The notes under the pieces: model-generated
The model's database searches: none
Told to the model about the DNA's origin: nothing
What the model saw: the letters and a program-made list of their open reading frames with translations, nothing else
Shown: positions 53,606 to 64,000 of the stretch, one piece after another
Layout of the letters: the number at the start of each line of letters is the position of its first letter
How positions within the stretch are numbered: position 1 is the stretch's first letter
Translations under genes and position numbers: made by a program
Assembly: GCA_033675265.1 (NCBI GenBank)
Contig: JAUJYZ010000670.1
Location: 1 to 64,000 of the forward strand
Origin: Actinostola sp. cb2023
Taxonomy: Eukaryota > Cnidaria > Anthozoa > Actiniaria > Actinostolidae
Reading direction: 5' to 3'
Length of the DNA stretch: 64,000 nucleotides

Positions 53606-53884
53606 TTACTTGAAAACCGGTTTATCCAGGAGGGTTCTGTACGCTTCAGGAAACGATATTGCCTCATGAACTTTCTGGACAGATTGCTTTTCCAGTAAGT
53701 TCTCACTTGAATATATATTTGCCACAACCTTATTTGTTTTCACTTTTCTTAATTGTTTACCATTGTAACTAAGTATTTCGTTGTGTTTTATGAGGTCACT
53801 TTTTGGAAACCATAAACTTTGCAGGAACGGTAGACAGTTGGTAGGTACTTGATCTTTTTTGAAATCTCTGGACTTGAGTTCCAT
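53606..53884 (-). CDS. Small unknown ORF, least decayed of three copies
   Basis: 92 residues, MELKSRDFKKDQVPTNC then LPFLQSLWFPKSDL, YNGKQLRKVKTNKVV, and AISFPEAYRTLLDKPVFK just before a GTAAGA donor-like site. Copies occur at 50185-50655 (+) and 56500-56270 (-) with frameshifts. It has no recognised domain and is Lys-rich. It could be the remnant of an element-encoded protein. That it is translated at all is uncertain. Confidence 0.3.
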   Translation of the reverse strand: MELKSRDFKKDQVPTNCLPFLQSLWFPKSDLIKHNEILSYNGKQLRKVKTNKVVANIYSSENLLEKQSVQKVHEAISFPEAYRTLLDKPVFK

Positions 53885-54654
53885 CGGTTGTTCTGAGTTA
53901 ACTATTGTGTACTGAACTCTCTGGTCTCTGAAATCAACTCAACTGTGACCTCGTTGTGCATTGTATTTACTCTACTGCGCAAGACATGAAACCTGACACT
54001 TTCAAGAAAGTTTATCTATCTATCTATCTAAAGCTGTTGAAAGTTGTTGTTTTTATCTTGTTGAGAAACATGTCCGGTGTGTTTGTTCTATCTGATTAGA
54101 TTTGTACTTGTGAATTAACCTTAGATTAGTTGATTTGTACGTGCCAATTGATCTATTGTTGGAAGACTTATTGAAATTGTACTTTTTCAGATAGGACTTC
54201 TAAGTGTTACCATGGTAACCATTTTTGAACTCTGTGATAATTCTGGTTTCTATATGATTCTTAATTTCTTGTTGAAATATGAATTTGAACTTCTTTACAC
54301 TAGTGTTTATCTTGGTAAACACAAGATAATGAGTTTGTCCTTTTCTTAGCAACCAATAGAAAATGGCTACTTTTTCATGCGTCATCTCACTAAACCTGGT
54401 CAAACCACTATGTTCATTTAACCACTAAAAATATCCATGTAAGTATGATCTTAGAAACTTAGTCTTTAGTGTATAGTTGGTCCGCTTATGGTACAGTTAT
54501 GTAGCTGACTAGTTAATTGAAACCAGATAATTGTATAGTTGATCCGAAGAATACACTCGTACCCACCCCGGGGTTACTGCCTATGATTGACCCCGCCAAA
54601 CCCCAGTGCACGCCGACCAGCTTTCAAACCCACACAGTAGGTGCTCTGCATGGT

Positions 54655-55465
54655 CGAAGCCAAAATGTGTTTGGATATTTCTGAGCATATTTTCTAACAT
54701 ACATTGTAAAATAGTAAAACTGACTCAGTGCGGCAAAGCACAAAATGTGTTCGGATATTTCTGAGCACATCTTCTAACATACATGATAAAATAGTAAAAC
54801 TGACTAAGTGGGCAAAGCCCAAAATGTGTTCGGATATTTCTGAGCACATCTTCTAACATACATGGTAAAATAGTAAAACTGACTAAGTGGGCAAAGACCA
54901 AAATGTGTTCGGATATTTCTGAGCACATATTCTAACATACATTGTAAAATAGTAAAACTGACTAAGTGGGCAAAGACCAAAATGTGTTCGGATATTTCTG
55001 AGCACATCTTCTAACATACATTATTGTAAAATAGTAAAACTGACTCAGTGCGGCAAAGCACAAAACGAGTTCGGATATTTCTGAGCACATCTTCTAACAT
55101 ACATGGTAAAATAGTAAAACTGACTCAGTGCGGCAAAGCACAAAATGTGTTCGGATATTTCTGAGCACATCTTCTAACATACATGGTAAAATAGTAAAAC
55201 TGACTAAGTGGGCAAAGCCCAAAATGTGTTCGGATATTTCTGAGCACATATTCTAACATACATGGTAAAATAGTAAAACTGACTAAGTGGGCAAAGACCA
55301 AAATGTGTTCGGATATTTCTGAGCACATCTTCTAACATACATTGTAAAATAGTAAAACTGACTAAGTGGGCAAAGCCCAAAATGTGTTCGGATATTTCTG
55401 AGCACATATTCTAACATACATTGTAAAATAGTAAAACTGACTAAGTGGGCAAAGCCCAAAATGTG
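54655..55465. repeat. 79-bp minisatellite, right array (about 10 units)
   Basis: Inverse copy of the 51288-51960 array. Units differ by GGGCAAAGCCC / GCGGCAAAGCAC variants. Frames reading MCSEISEHILVFAHLVSF are repeat shadows. Confidence 0.95.
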
Positions 55466-57368
55466 TTCTCATTTCAAACAGTAGATAACGAGGCGACTAA
55501 TTGTGAAGTAATTAAGAACGGCTTTTGTGTCATGGGGTGCATATTGCTAAATTGTATTTTCAGTTTCAACTAGTAATTAGTATTCCATTTTCAGTTCCAC
55601 TTTGAAACATCTTTTTTGCACATGTTCCATCTTTAATGTTACTTTTCTTCACCTTTTTTTCCCAGTATTATTTATTTTGATGATGCTGCATTAGCATCCT
55701 ATCGGTTGTTACCTCGGTTATTTGTATTTCACTAGGAAGCAACTTGCCACGGCTCAAACTTTTTTTTGGTAATAACTTTATTTGTCACAAAAAAAAAGTT
55801 AAATTACAGACATTATTAAATAACATTCAACATATTAAGGGTTTCCTTGTATGCAGGCATCATTTTAAATAAATTGTAGTGGCTTAAGCAAATTTTAAAT
55901 GCAGATGAAGCCACTACAATTTATTTAACATTCAAAATATTAAAAATTATCTATTTATCTTATACCATTTGTAATAATTGTAATAATAAACAATATATCT
56001 ATCTATCTAAATATAATGGTACTAATTTTCGGTACTCCCAGTCGGTCACCTACTGATTCTTTCTGTATATTACAAAGCTTTTAAAAGTTTATTTCATTTT
56101 TGCAAGTGTTTTTTTTAAAAACTATATTATATATATTTATATATATATATATAATATTTATTTTTCGTTTCTGCTGCATAGTTACTCTTATGGTTTCCTT
56201 AGAAACGCCATTAGTAAACAGTAGGGTGGTCTTACTTGAAAACCGGTTTATCGAGGAGGGTTCTGTACGCTTCAGGGAACGACCCCCCTTTTCCATGCAT
56301 ATTGTTTAATTACACAACGATATTGCCTCATGAACTTTCTCGACAGATTGCTTTTCCAGTAAGTTCTCTCTTGAATATATTTTTCCACAACCTTATTTGT
56401 TTTCACTTTTCTTAATTGTTTACCATTGTAACTAAATATTTCGTTGTATTTTATATAGGTCACTTTTTGGAAACCATAAACTTTGCAGGAACGGTAGACA
56501 GTTGGTAGGTACTTGATCTTTTTTGAAATCTCTGGACTTGAGTTCCATCGGTTGTTCTGAGTTAACTATTGTGTACTGAACTCTCTGGTCTCTGAAATCA
56601 ACTCAACTGGGACCTCGTTGTGCATTGTATTTACGCTACTGCGCAAGACATGAAACCTGACACTTTCAAGAAAGTTTATCTATCTATCTATCTAAAGCTG
56701 TTGAAAGTTGTTGTTTTTATCTTGTTGAGAAACATGTCCGGTGTGCTTGTTCTATCTGATTAGATTTGTACTTGTGAATTAACCTTAGATTAGTTGATTT
56801 GTACGTGCCAATTGATCTATTGTTGGAAGACTTATTGAAATTGTACTTTTTCAGATAGGACTTTTAAGTGTTACCATGGTAACCATTTTTGAACTCTGTG
56901 ATAATTCTGGTTTCTATATGATTCTTAATTTCTTGTTGAAATATGAATTTGAACTTCTTTACACTAGTGTTTATCTTGGTAAACACAAGATAATGAGTTT
57001 GTCCTTTTCTTAGCAACCAATAGAAAATGGCTACTTTTTCATGCGTCATCTCACTAAACCTGGTCAAACCACTATGTTCATTTAACCACTAAAAATATCC
57101 ATGTAAGTATGATCTTAGAAACTTAGTCTTTAGTGTATAGTTGGTCCGCTTATGGTACAGTTATGTAGCTGACTAGTTAATTGAAACCAGATAATTGTAT
57201 AGTTGATCCGAAGAATACACTCGTACCCACCCCGGGGTTACTGCCTATGATTGACCCCGCCAAACCCCAGTGCACGCCGACCAGCTTTCAAACCCACACA
57301 GTAAACAAAGCATGTTTTTAATTAACCAATCAGATAGCTTACCGTTCATTTACTGTAATGTATCCCTT

Positions 57369-57710
57369 AAACACGTTCCAGAATGACTTCGGATATTCCA
57401 AAACCAAAATTTCAGCAAATAACATTGAAAAATGAAATTCCTTGCCTAGAAAATAGAAGATTTTGGCAAGCTTTTATAAAAAGAGGTCCAATCAGCTAAC
57501 GGGTGTAGGACTGCAGGCAACGTTTGTTGTATCATCGAGAAATCTGCTAAAACCAGTCAAATTTGAAATTGAAAATGAAATTCAAATTTGCCAGCTTGAC
57601 CATTTTTAATGGCAAGAATTCAATTTGCTTATAACATGTTTGCCAAAGAGGAAAATATGGCATCATAAATAAGTGCAAGAAGCATTTACTTGCTGAACCC
57701 AACAGTATGT
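57369..57710. other. Nothing recognised
   Basis: Unique sequence between the inverted repeat and the 50-bp array. No exon or element ends were seen. Confidence 0.5.
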
Positions 57711-58125
57711 CGGCATTTGCCAACTTCCCTGCAACTCGGCATTTGCCAAACCAGAGAATTCCGGCATATGCCAGCTGAGAGGAAGTTGGCAAATGCCGAC
57801 TTAGAGAATTCCGGCATTTGCCAGCTGAGAGGAAGTTGGCATTTGCCAACTCAGAGAATTCCGGCATTTGCCAACTCAGAGGAAGTTGGCATTTGCCAAC
57901 TCAGAGAATTCCGGCATTTGCCAACTCAGAGGAAGTTGGCATTTGCCAACTCAGAGAATTCCGGCATTTGCCAACTCAGAGGAAGTTGGCATTTGCCAAC
58001 TCAGAGAATTCCGGCATTTGCCAACTCAGAGGAAGTTGGCATTTGCCAACTCAGAGAATTCCGGCATTTGCCAACTCAGAGGAAGTTGGCATTTGCCAAC
58101 TCAGAGAATTCCGGCAATTGCCGAC
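57711..58125. repeat. 50-bp minisatellite with GGCATTTGCC every 25 bp (about 8 units)
   Basis: Alternating half-units TTGGCATTTGCCAACTCAGA and GAATTCCGGCATTTGCCAAC. Each has the near-palindromic core GGCATTTGCC. All frames stay open for a stretch, giving false ORFs. Confidence 0.95.
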
Positions 58126-58746
58126 CAAAACTGCTACAATCTAGGCTTTAGGTTTCTGTTACCAATGAACAACATTCAATAATAACTTTTTATTTTCAAT
58201 CATGGTCTTCCTTGAAAATATTTTTTTTACAAAGCAAGAAGTTTCTCAATGTAATGGATTTATCTTGTTGTACACACAATACTTTTCTTTTCTTTTACGT
58301 ATAAAATCAATTTCGTCAGAAATTATACTGTAATTACGGTAACAAATTGCAACCAAATACATATAATAAGACTGTCCTTGAATAACTTATCTATTTGAAA
58401 TGACCAGTTATCGCTATTTTGAAATCGGTTGCATTCAAGTTATCACTTTAATAGCACACAATTGTCCTGACAAAATACATGTACTTGCCACAGCCACTGA
58501 TTCTGAAATAAACAAACAAAACGTTAATAAAATACCGTACAGTTCCGAAAGTAGCGAGGTCGTTACTTTCGGATTGAGCAACCTTAATTAACTGTTACTT
58601 TCGGGGGGGTCTCTACTTTCGGGGTGCTAAAATCGTTAACTTTTAGGAGCCATACTTTATTTTTATCTCATATTTATATTTATATATAGTTGTTATTATT
58701 ATATTATTTTCTATATCATATTATTATTATCATATATATTATTATA
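58126..58746. other. Mostly unique, with TTACTTTCGG motif pair
   Basis: No gene seen. CGTTACTTTCGGATT, GTTACTTTCGGGG and TCTACTTTCGGGG cluster at 58560-58625, perhaps ends of a small element. Confidence 0.4.
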
Positions 58747-58825
58747 TTATCACTCTGTAAAGCGCTATTGACATACTATGAAATAGCGCTATATAAATAA
58801 AGATATTATTATTATTATTATTATA
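58747..58825 (+). repeat. LINE/SINE 3' tail
   Basis: TGTAAAGCGCTATTGACA ... AATAGCGCTATATAAATAAA followed by (TTA)n. This is a tail type shared by many marine-animal retroposons. Confidence 0.65.
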
Positions 58826-58832
58826 CCGTGTA

Positions 58833-59288
58833 CAGGGTTCCCACTGACCTTGAAAAGTCAGTGAATTTGATTTTTTTTTCAAGGTCAGGAAATTGTCAGG
58901 GAATTTTGATTTTGGTCAGGGAATGTTGTAATTTTCCCAAAAGTCAGTGAAAAGTCAGGGAATTTATGTCAGCCTTCACAAAATCGATATGTACAGTGTA
59001 GCATAATTATGGGTAACATTTAGACAGATTGTGATCAATCATGATGAAAACTCACAAAAAAGTTTAAAAGTTGTCATTGACCTTATATGGTCCATGTAAA
59101 TATATTTCTTCATACATATTACTGTACATACAGTACATACATAAAAAGACTATAGTAAATGTAAGTCGCACTGCAGGATATCATAGTAAAACAAGAGTAC
59201 AGTATGGTCAGTGAAAAATGGTTTTTGGTCAGTGAGAAGTCAGGGAAAAGCCAGATAATTTTATTTTTCCGGATGAGTGGGAACCCTG
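58833..59288. mobile_element. Non-autonomous DNA transposon, CAGGGTTCCCACT termini
   Basis: Left CAGGGTTCCCACTGACCTTG, right ...TGGGAACCCTG. Internal GTCAGTGAAAAGTCAGGGAA words recur near both ends. hAT-like by its CAGGG termini. The 8-bp target duplication is not evident. Confidence 0.65.
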
Positions 59289-59579
59289 GTTATTTTTATG
59301 TCAAATGATTCTAGTATCCTGATCTCGAAAATCAGCACTTGTGCATAAGGCATATAGATCACACAATACGCTACGCTATATAATATATGAGCAGTAGAGT
59401 TGCGCAGTGCAAAACTAAGGAATCACCTTAAATGCCCCCTCAGCCAGCTTCGGGGACATTTAATCACTAATATCCCTTGGTGCCATGATATTACTTATAA
59501 TAAAACACTTGTGCTCGTTTATTCATGATCACAAATCAACCAATGTATGGCATGCAGCACTCCACCGACGCAAATCACA

Positions 59580-59740
59580 GCTATACAATGTATACATGTA
59601 CATGTATATTTGTGTAACAACACCTGTATGTGTTGTATAACCTGCTTAGCTGAAGTCTGCTCTCTCACTCTTCCTTCAATGAGGACGAGTGAGCTTTGCC
59701 AACTACATGTACATGTACATGCAAGGTACATGTACTAAAC
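59580..59740. repeat. CATGTACA-rich palindromic patches
   Basis: ATACATGTACATGTATA and ACATGTACATGTACATG, self-complementary tracts about 115 bp apart. Confidence 0.7.
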
Positions 59741-59902
59741 AAGTAGGGCCAGGAACGGTGATTCTCAATGCCCTTCCACCCAAAAAAGTAACATTTCTCT
59801 CTCTGGCTCTTATTGTGTACGTATACACCATTTAGGCTTTTTTTGTTCAGATATTTTAACAGCATGTACAATACGAACCAAGACCTGCTCAATCACATGA
59901 GT

Positions 59903-59971
59903 TCCCAGTGGCTCAGTGGTTAGAGCGCCTGACTGGTATCCAGGAGGTCATGGGTTTCCGTCTGGGCTCAG
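59903..59971 (+). repeat. tRNA-derived SINE head or tRNA pseudogene
   Basis: AGTGGCTCAGTGGTTAGAGCG fits a pol III A box. About 30 bases on, GGTCATGGGTTTCCGTC resembles a worn B box. The acceptor stem does not close (GTTCCCAG / CTGGGCTC is imperfect), so this is not a functional tRNA gene. Confidence 0.55.
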
Positions 59972-60105
59972 TAAGAAACCTTACGAACTACATTACTAAC
60001 AATTACCAAGCGACAAATTACCATATAACTTACAGTACAAACATGTACAATGTTGCGGGATAGCTTTACAATGAAATGGCTTATGATACTTGGACTTAAA
60101 CTCAC

Positions 60106-60152
60106 CATTGTCAAATATATCAATGATCCATAGCCCATGGTTGTACCTCAAC
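60106..60152 (-). CDS. Candidate 47-nt host exon
   Basis: Flanked by an excellent acceptor (TTTTTGTTTGTTTCAG) and donor (G|GTGAGT), with an open frame LRYNHGLWIIDIFDN. About 310 bases upstream on the same strand, TTAGACAG|GTAAGTT (60469) is another strong donor. The short frame before it (YCTYSCLD) would join in the needed phase. This suggests a minus-strand gene running through 60.5-60.1 kb. I do not recognise the protein. Confidence 0.45.
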
Positions 60153-60639
60153 CTGAAACAAACAAAAAGCATACATCGTCAATGTCTCTGATGACTACTG
60201 TACATTCGTTCCCCCAGGGGGTGGGGATTTGTCCAGATTTCTCTGCCCCATCCCCCTTAACTTATAAACTAAATTGTATGTAAATTACTGGTACTAAAAT
60301 AAAGTCTATGTTTCCCCATGTCTATGTCAGGGGGATATCATGTTTGAATGGACATTTGAACAAATCCCCCAACGTCCCCAGGGGTGGCACCCAGGGGTTT
60401 GACCGTCAAGTATAAACATGTATAACTACGATTGCTTCAAAATTCCAAAAAGCACATAACTTACCTGTCTAAGCAGGAATAAGTACAGTAAGCTTATATT
60501 GCTCATTACATCATCCGGTTTCCAGGTCGGTTTCCATCATCTTACGTTGTCTACGACTACATCAGTACATGTCTTAAGTCAAAGTAGGGCACGATATTAT
60601 AGAGTCGAGTAATACGTCTTCATGCTTCAAAAGAAGTAA

Positions 60640-61110
60640 TTGCTTCGTTTTTCGTGAAAGACCATTGCTTTGGGGCTCGAGTAGTAGTCTTGGTGATGCC
60701 ATCGGTTCGTTAGGGATGTCAGTAGATCGGGCATTTCATGGATTTAGAGCTACGCTTTCCTGGGTTCTTGTGTTCATTGTACGATCGATTGTCCGCTCGT
60801 TTTCCGACTGTTGTGTAGGCTGGCTCGTTACGAGACCATTGCTGTAGTTCGTTAAATTCTTTTCACCAGTAAATATTGACGAATACCGTTCCGAAAGGAC
60901 AGGGGAAATAAAAGAACAATTGAAGCTTGAGCATTCAACAAACCAACCGTCAACATGGCGGCCGGGGAATAAACAGTCAGGCGTCACACGACCACTCCAT
61001 ATTTGGAACATATCCCCTGCAGCGTTTCACTCTGATTGGCTAGAACACGGTTTTGAGCGCCATTTTCTTGGTGTTGTAACGGTTCTAGAACGTGGAATGA
61101 AACTATAGAA
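60640..61110. promoter_or_regulatory. Candidate promoter region
   Basis: GC-richer than its surroundings, with CAACATGGCGGCCG (a YY1-type initiator motif) at 60952-60965, CCAAT-type CTGATTGGCT at 61031 and GCGCCATTTT at 61059. It could drive the minus-strand gene suggested at 60.1-60.5 kb. No TATA box or exon was confirmed. Confidence 0.35.
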
Positions 61111-61240
61111 CTCTTTTAGTATTTTATCGTGGAATAATCACTCTTTTCTTCAACCAAATCCCTGGAGAACGACATGGAACAATGGTATGTGTGACAGAGT
61201 GTTGTTTATCTATAAACATACAGTGAAATTCAAGAATTTA

Positions 61241-61560
61241 TGCACCTATCATCGGTTATCCCCTGGGGGGGGACCCCGGGCAAATACAGGTTTGCATGGG
61301 AACTTTTAGGGAGGTTTGAATGCTATTTCTCCCTGGGGGAGGGGAAAATGACGGAGATTTGTTGGAATTTTTTTAGTGTCATCAGAGAACTTGCGTGATG
61401 ATACTAAAAACGGCAGCGAAGGAGGCTACTCTAGGAGGGGCATTTGTTTGTTGTATGTCCCCACTTACCAGGGGGAAATTAACAACTTTGACAGGCCCTT
61501 TTGCAAAGTCCCCTCCCTTGCCCGGGGTCCCCCCCCAGGGGATAACCGATGATAGGTGCA
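61241..61560. mobile_element. 320-bp MITE with TTA target duplication
   Basis: 44-bp inverted termini begin TGCACCTATCATCGGTTATC and include CCCCTGGGGGGG. The flanks are TTA on both sides (…ATTTA|TGCACC, GGTGCA|TTATGC). A 3-bp TWA duplication suggests PIF/Harbinger. Confidence 0.75.
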
Positions 61561-62190
61561 TTATGCTCATTTTAAAAGGTAAGATTCGATGCTGACATGA
61601 ATTCCTGATCAAAGTTTCGATTGTATAATCGCAGTATAAAGCTTATACACATTCAGAATACGGCATAAAGCTTTAATACATAACGTCATAAGCTTAATAT
61701 ACAGCAGACATATATTTCCTGCCAAAAGTGTCTATAGATGTACAATGTAGAATACATCTAGTGTCTACTTTTAAAGTGGCTACCCTCTATTAAGCGGCCT
61801 GTTTTAAAAGTCCCGAATCAGTGGAGTTTTACCCATATAAACTCTGCATAAATTTGCTACCTCTATTAAGTGGTATATGTACAATGTATATATACATAAT
61901 ATACTCTATATCCACTACATGCTGCTTACTAGTGCTGTATATAGACATTGCAATATATTTGTTTATAAATAATATAAACTGTGTACCTCCCAAGAATGCA
62001 CGATTTGATTGGTTGCTGAGCGTGTATTATTATGTAATAGATGCACAGAGCAGTGAAAACAATGCAGAAAGCCTGTTTAAAACTACATTGCGTTCCTCTA
62101 TAATACTGTATATATATTTTATGTACAATTGCAGAATATACAAATAGACAGATACCATATATGTACTGTATGTACACTGACAGTATACAT
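61561..62190. other. AT-rich, no gene seen
   Basis: Many TATA/TGTACA words. The short open frames in both strands here are low complexity. Confidence 0.5.
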
Positions 62191-62289
62191 TAGCCGGAGA
62201 AAACAGCTGTCTCTCATCACGTACATCAATTCCTAGGTGGAATCAATGTATGCGATGAGAGACAGCTGTTAATTTTAATTCTCAGGCTA
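62191..62289. repeat. Hairpin around an AACAGCTGTCTCTCATC arm
   Basis: AACAGCTGTCTCTCATC pairs with GATGAGAGACAGCTGTT, and TAGCC...GAGA with CTCA.GGCTA. A small MITE of about 100 bp. Confidence 0.7.
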
Positions 62290-62338
62290 TATGTACCGAC
62301 AGTATACATATGATATAGTATATACAATGTATAGACAG

Positions 62339-62505
62339 TATACACCGAATCGAAATATGGCGACCAATTTGAATAACTATTGTTCTGGTCTGACCAACCT
62401 CGTGTTCACGTGGAAAGACAAAACTGCGTTTTCACATGAATGAGAGGTTGGTCAGTCAGGAACAAAGTTATTCAAATTGGTCGCCATATTTCGATTCGGT
62501 GTATA
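62339..62505. mobile_element. 167-bp MITE, TATACACCGAATCG termini
   Basis: Arms of about 40 near-perfect bases (TATACACCGAATCGAAATAT ... complement) with further pairing at GACCAACCTC/GAGGTTGGTC. Flanked by TA, mariner-like. Confidence 0.8.
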
Positions 62506-62765
62506 GCCATGCTATTTCAATTGTATATTACATACATGCCATGGTTCACTTTGCCTATTTACAAATTTGATTTCATATTTGATACTTTTCTGTTTTTCTT
62601 AATAGAGTGAAGCATAAACAAATCTAACACAATCATGGTGCTTGGACAAATGGATGCAAAAGAGTGATAGCTACAATGTAGCACTAAGTGAACAATCTAC
62701 AAAATAGTATTGAAATATTTTTATTTAAGTTAAGAATTATAGCTTAATATTATACCTTATTATTT

Positions 62766-62960
62766 TTGTCGTGCAATCGTCATTCAACGTTTTTTGAAAT
62801 AGCGCATTGTATTTTAAATTCACTCGATATACAATATGCACAGGATTTTTTGTGGACAGATGAGGTTCGAGTGAATGAATACGAGGAAAAAATGACACAA
62901 GTGCATAGTACAGTCGAAGCTCTCGTAAGCGACCACTTCAGGAATTCGAAAAAGTGGTAA
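62766..62960 (+). other. Unassigned open frame, probably not a gene
   Basis: 64 codons with no recognised domain. The 3' end runs into the MITE at 62917. Confidence 0.2.
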
Positions 62961-63040
62961 TAACTAGATCAGAGCTGTTGTCGCTTAAATGAGACGGACC
63001 GCACGCTGAAACAACATAGGCTGGTCGCTTATGAGAGCTT
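62917..63040. mobile_element. About 125-bp MITE, AAGCTCTCGTAAGCGACCA termini
   Basis: AAGCTCTCGTAAGCGACCA at the left and TGGTCGCTTATGAGAGCTT at the right, with GTCGCTTAAATGAGACGG inside. Confidence 0.7.
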
Positions 63041-63785
63041 AATATTGCTGCGAGCCGCCAGGCGAGCAGCGAAGCTAATCTTGATGGAGTTCCTGTGTCA
63101 TGTTTGGTCATGTGGGATCTGGGCACTGGGACAAGGGTGGGAATGAGAATCAATAGATATATGGGAGGGAAATAGGTTTCCTGTAAGCTAGAACACATGA
63201 CAGTAATAAAGTTATTATTATTATTATACTGCATTTTATTATTTTATATTACCACTAATGTGCCTTGCTGACAAGGGACAGCCACATGTATGCATTGAAA
63301 GCTACATGTACGGCAGTGCACAACTCGCAGCACTTCACTTTCTACCAGAAACGACTAGTTTAAGCTCTTGTGATGTATTGTAATACGTAAGCACGACACC
63401 TGCACATTGCTACAATATTTAGTATGATGCGCACTTGCACGTTTCACACAACAATGCACATAGTTTGCGTCTAAGACTTATTGAAGAAGTTATTGAGTAT
63501 TGACTAATACGACTCAGCCTCTGGAGTGATTTAGAGTTTTGGTTTTGTTATAGTCAATCAGCTTGCAGCATTCAGCTAGTGCTCATGCAGTAAAATAGAA
63601 CTACACACTGTACACGGATAAAATAATAATAACTATATATTTAAGTAACTGTAGAATAGACTACAAATGACCTCGTGTATTATTTTATATTTAATTAAAG
63701 CTTTTACAATATTTCTACATCTTTTATTGATTATGCAGTGTTTGTCTCTGACTTCCTACATCTTGTTTGAATCTTATCTCAGTGA
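63041..63785. other. No gene seen
   Basis: A short (TTA)n tract at 63214-63229 and GTGACAAGGGACAG-type unique sequence. Nothing recognised. Confidence 0.45.
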
Positions 63786-63789
63786 AAAC

Positions 63790-64000
63790 CGTGAATGCTG
63801 GCATTTGCCGAAACCGTGAATCTTGGCATTTGCCGAAATTTTGAATGCTGGCATTTGCCAACATCGTGAATCTTGGCATTTGCCGAAATTTTGAATGCTG
63901 GCATTTGCCAACATCGTGAATCTTGGCATTTGCCGAAATTTTGAATGCTGGCATTTGCCAACATCGTGAATCTTGGCATTTGCCGAAATTTTGAATGCTG
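63790..64000. repeat. 50-bp minisatellite with GGCATTTGCC core, runs off the window
   Basis: Half-units CTTGGCATTTGCCGAAATTT and GCTGGCATTTGCCAACATCG alternate every 25 bp. It has the same core and period as 57711-58125 but different spacers. Confidence 0.95.

Larger units (their letters stand above)
47112..57368. repeat. Complex 10-kb inverted repeat
   Basis: The left arm (47112-51960, including a nested insertion at 48237-50116) is the inverse of 54655-57368. A second, direct copy of the right arm lies at 52735-54650. Shared landmarks are GGTTTGACCAGATTTAGTGA / TCACTAAACCTGGTCAAACC, GATAGATAGATAGATAAA tracts, the MELKSRDF small frame and the 79-bp arrays. The centre (51965-52730) is unique plus one MITE. 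The structure suggests a fold-back element or an inverted duplication followed by a tandem partial duplication. Confidence 0.85.

Noticed and set aside
57690..58182. Three overlapping ORFs of about 105-150 codons
   Set aside because: Shadows of the 50-bp GGCATTTGCC array.
59903..59971. Functional tRNA gene
   Set aside because: A and B boxes are recognisable but the B box is damaged and the acceptor stem does not pair. More likely a SINE head.

Overview
This window is metazoan nuclear DNA. It has spliceosomal exons with good GT-AG sites, long AT-rich introns, huge minisatellites and a dense layer of mobile elements. No bacterial operon, rRNA gene or CRISPR array is present. The host gene that can be read is an astacin metallopeptidase followed by ShK-type (ShKT) cysteine-rich domains. 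That domain order is common in cnidarians and also occurs in nematodes. Together with the 2A-like, P2X7-like, YR-retroelement and BEL/Pao remnants, it suggests a cnidarian, probably an anthozoan. The species is inference only.

Layout. 1-3074: decayed BEL/Pao LTR retrotransposon (RT, RNase H, integrase, probable 3' LTR). 3431-21314, minus strand: one astacin-ShKT gene. Six exons are visible, all with matching splice phases: prodomain (21314-21165), N-terminal catalytic part (20864-20747), zinc-site exon (20182-20001), Met-turn exon (16250-15993), ShKT exon (8043-7912), ShKT exon (3556-3431). Its introns hold two arrays of one 58-bp minisatellite, TGAC repeats, a 2.7-kb fold-back element, a broken element with a 2A-like motif, and several long-inverted-repeat elements. 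Immediately 5' of the prodomain exon lies a 48-bp minisatellite (21304-23199 and 30390-31380). Each unit copies that exon's own 3' splice site. A young, 7.19-kb Ngaro-like tyrosine-recombinase retroelement (23200-30389) splits this array. The element has perfect split direct repeats (A1 ... B1-A2-B2) and gag, RT/RNase H and recombinase exons that all begin at phase-0 splice acceptors.

31.4-39.7 kb is microsatellite, a hairpin element with a hammerhead-like core, MITEs and a 64-bp minisatellite. 39.7-46.3 kb holds two Harbinger-like copies, a P2X7-like gene fragment ending at the terminus of the second copy, and a 3.7-kb palindromic element whose inner ends carry arrays of the palindrome TATCGCGCGATA. 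47.1-57.4 kb is a complex inverted repeat with 79-bp arrays at its core and a Mutator-like insertion showing a 9-bp target duplication. 57.7-64 kb holds two arrays sharing the core GGCATTTGCC, several MITEs, a tRNA-derived SINE head and at least one good candidate host exon.

Most long ORFs in the window are artefacts of repeats whose unit length is a multiple of three. Real coding content is limited to the astacin-ShKT gene, the YR retroelement, and fragments of BEL/Pao, Harbinger, P2X7-like and 2A/protease elements.
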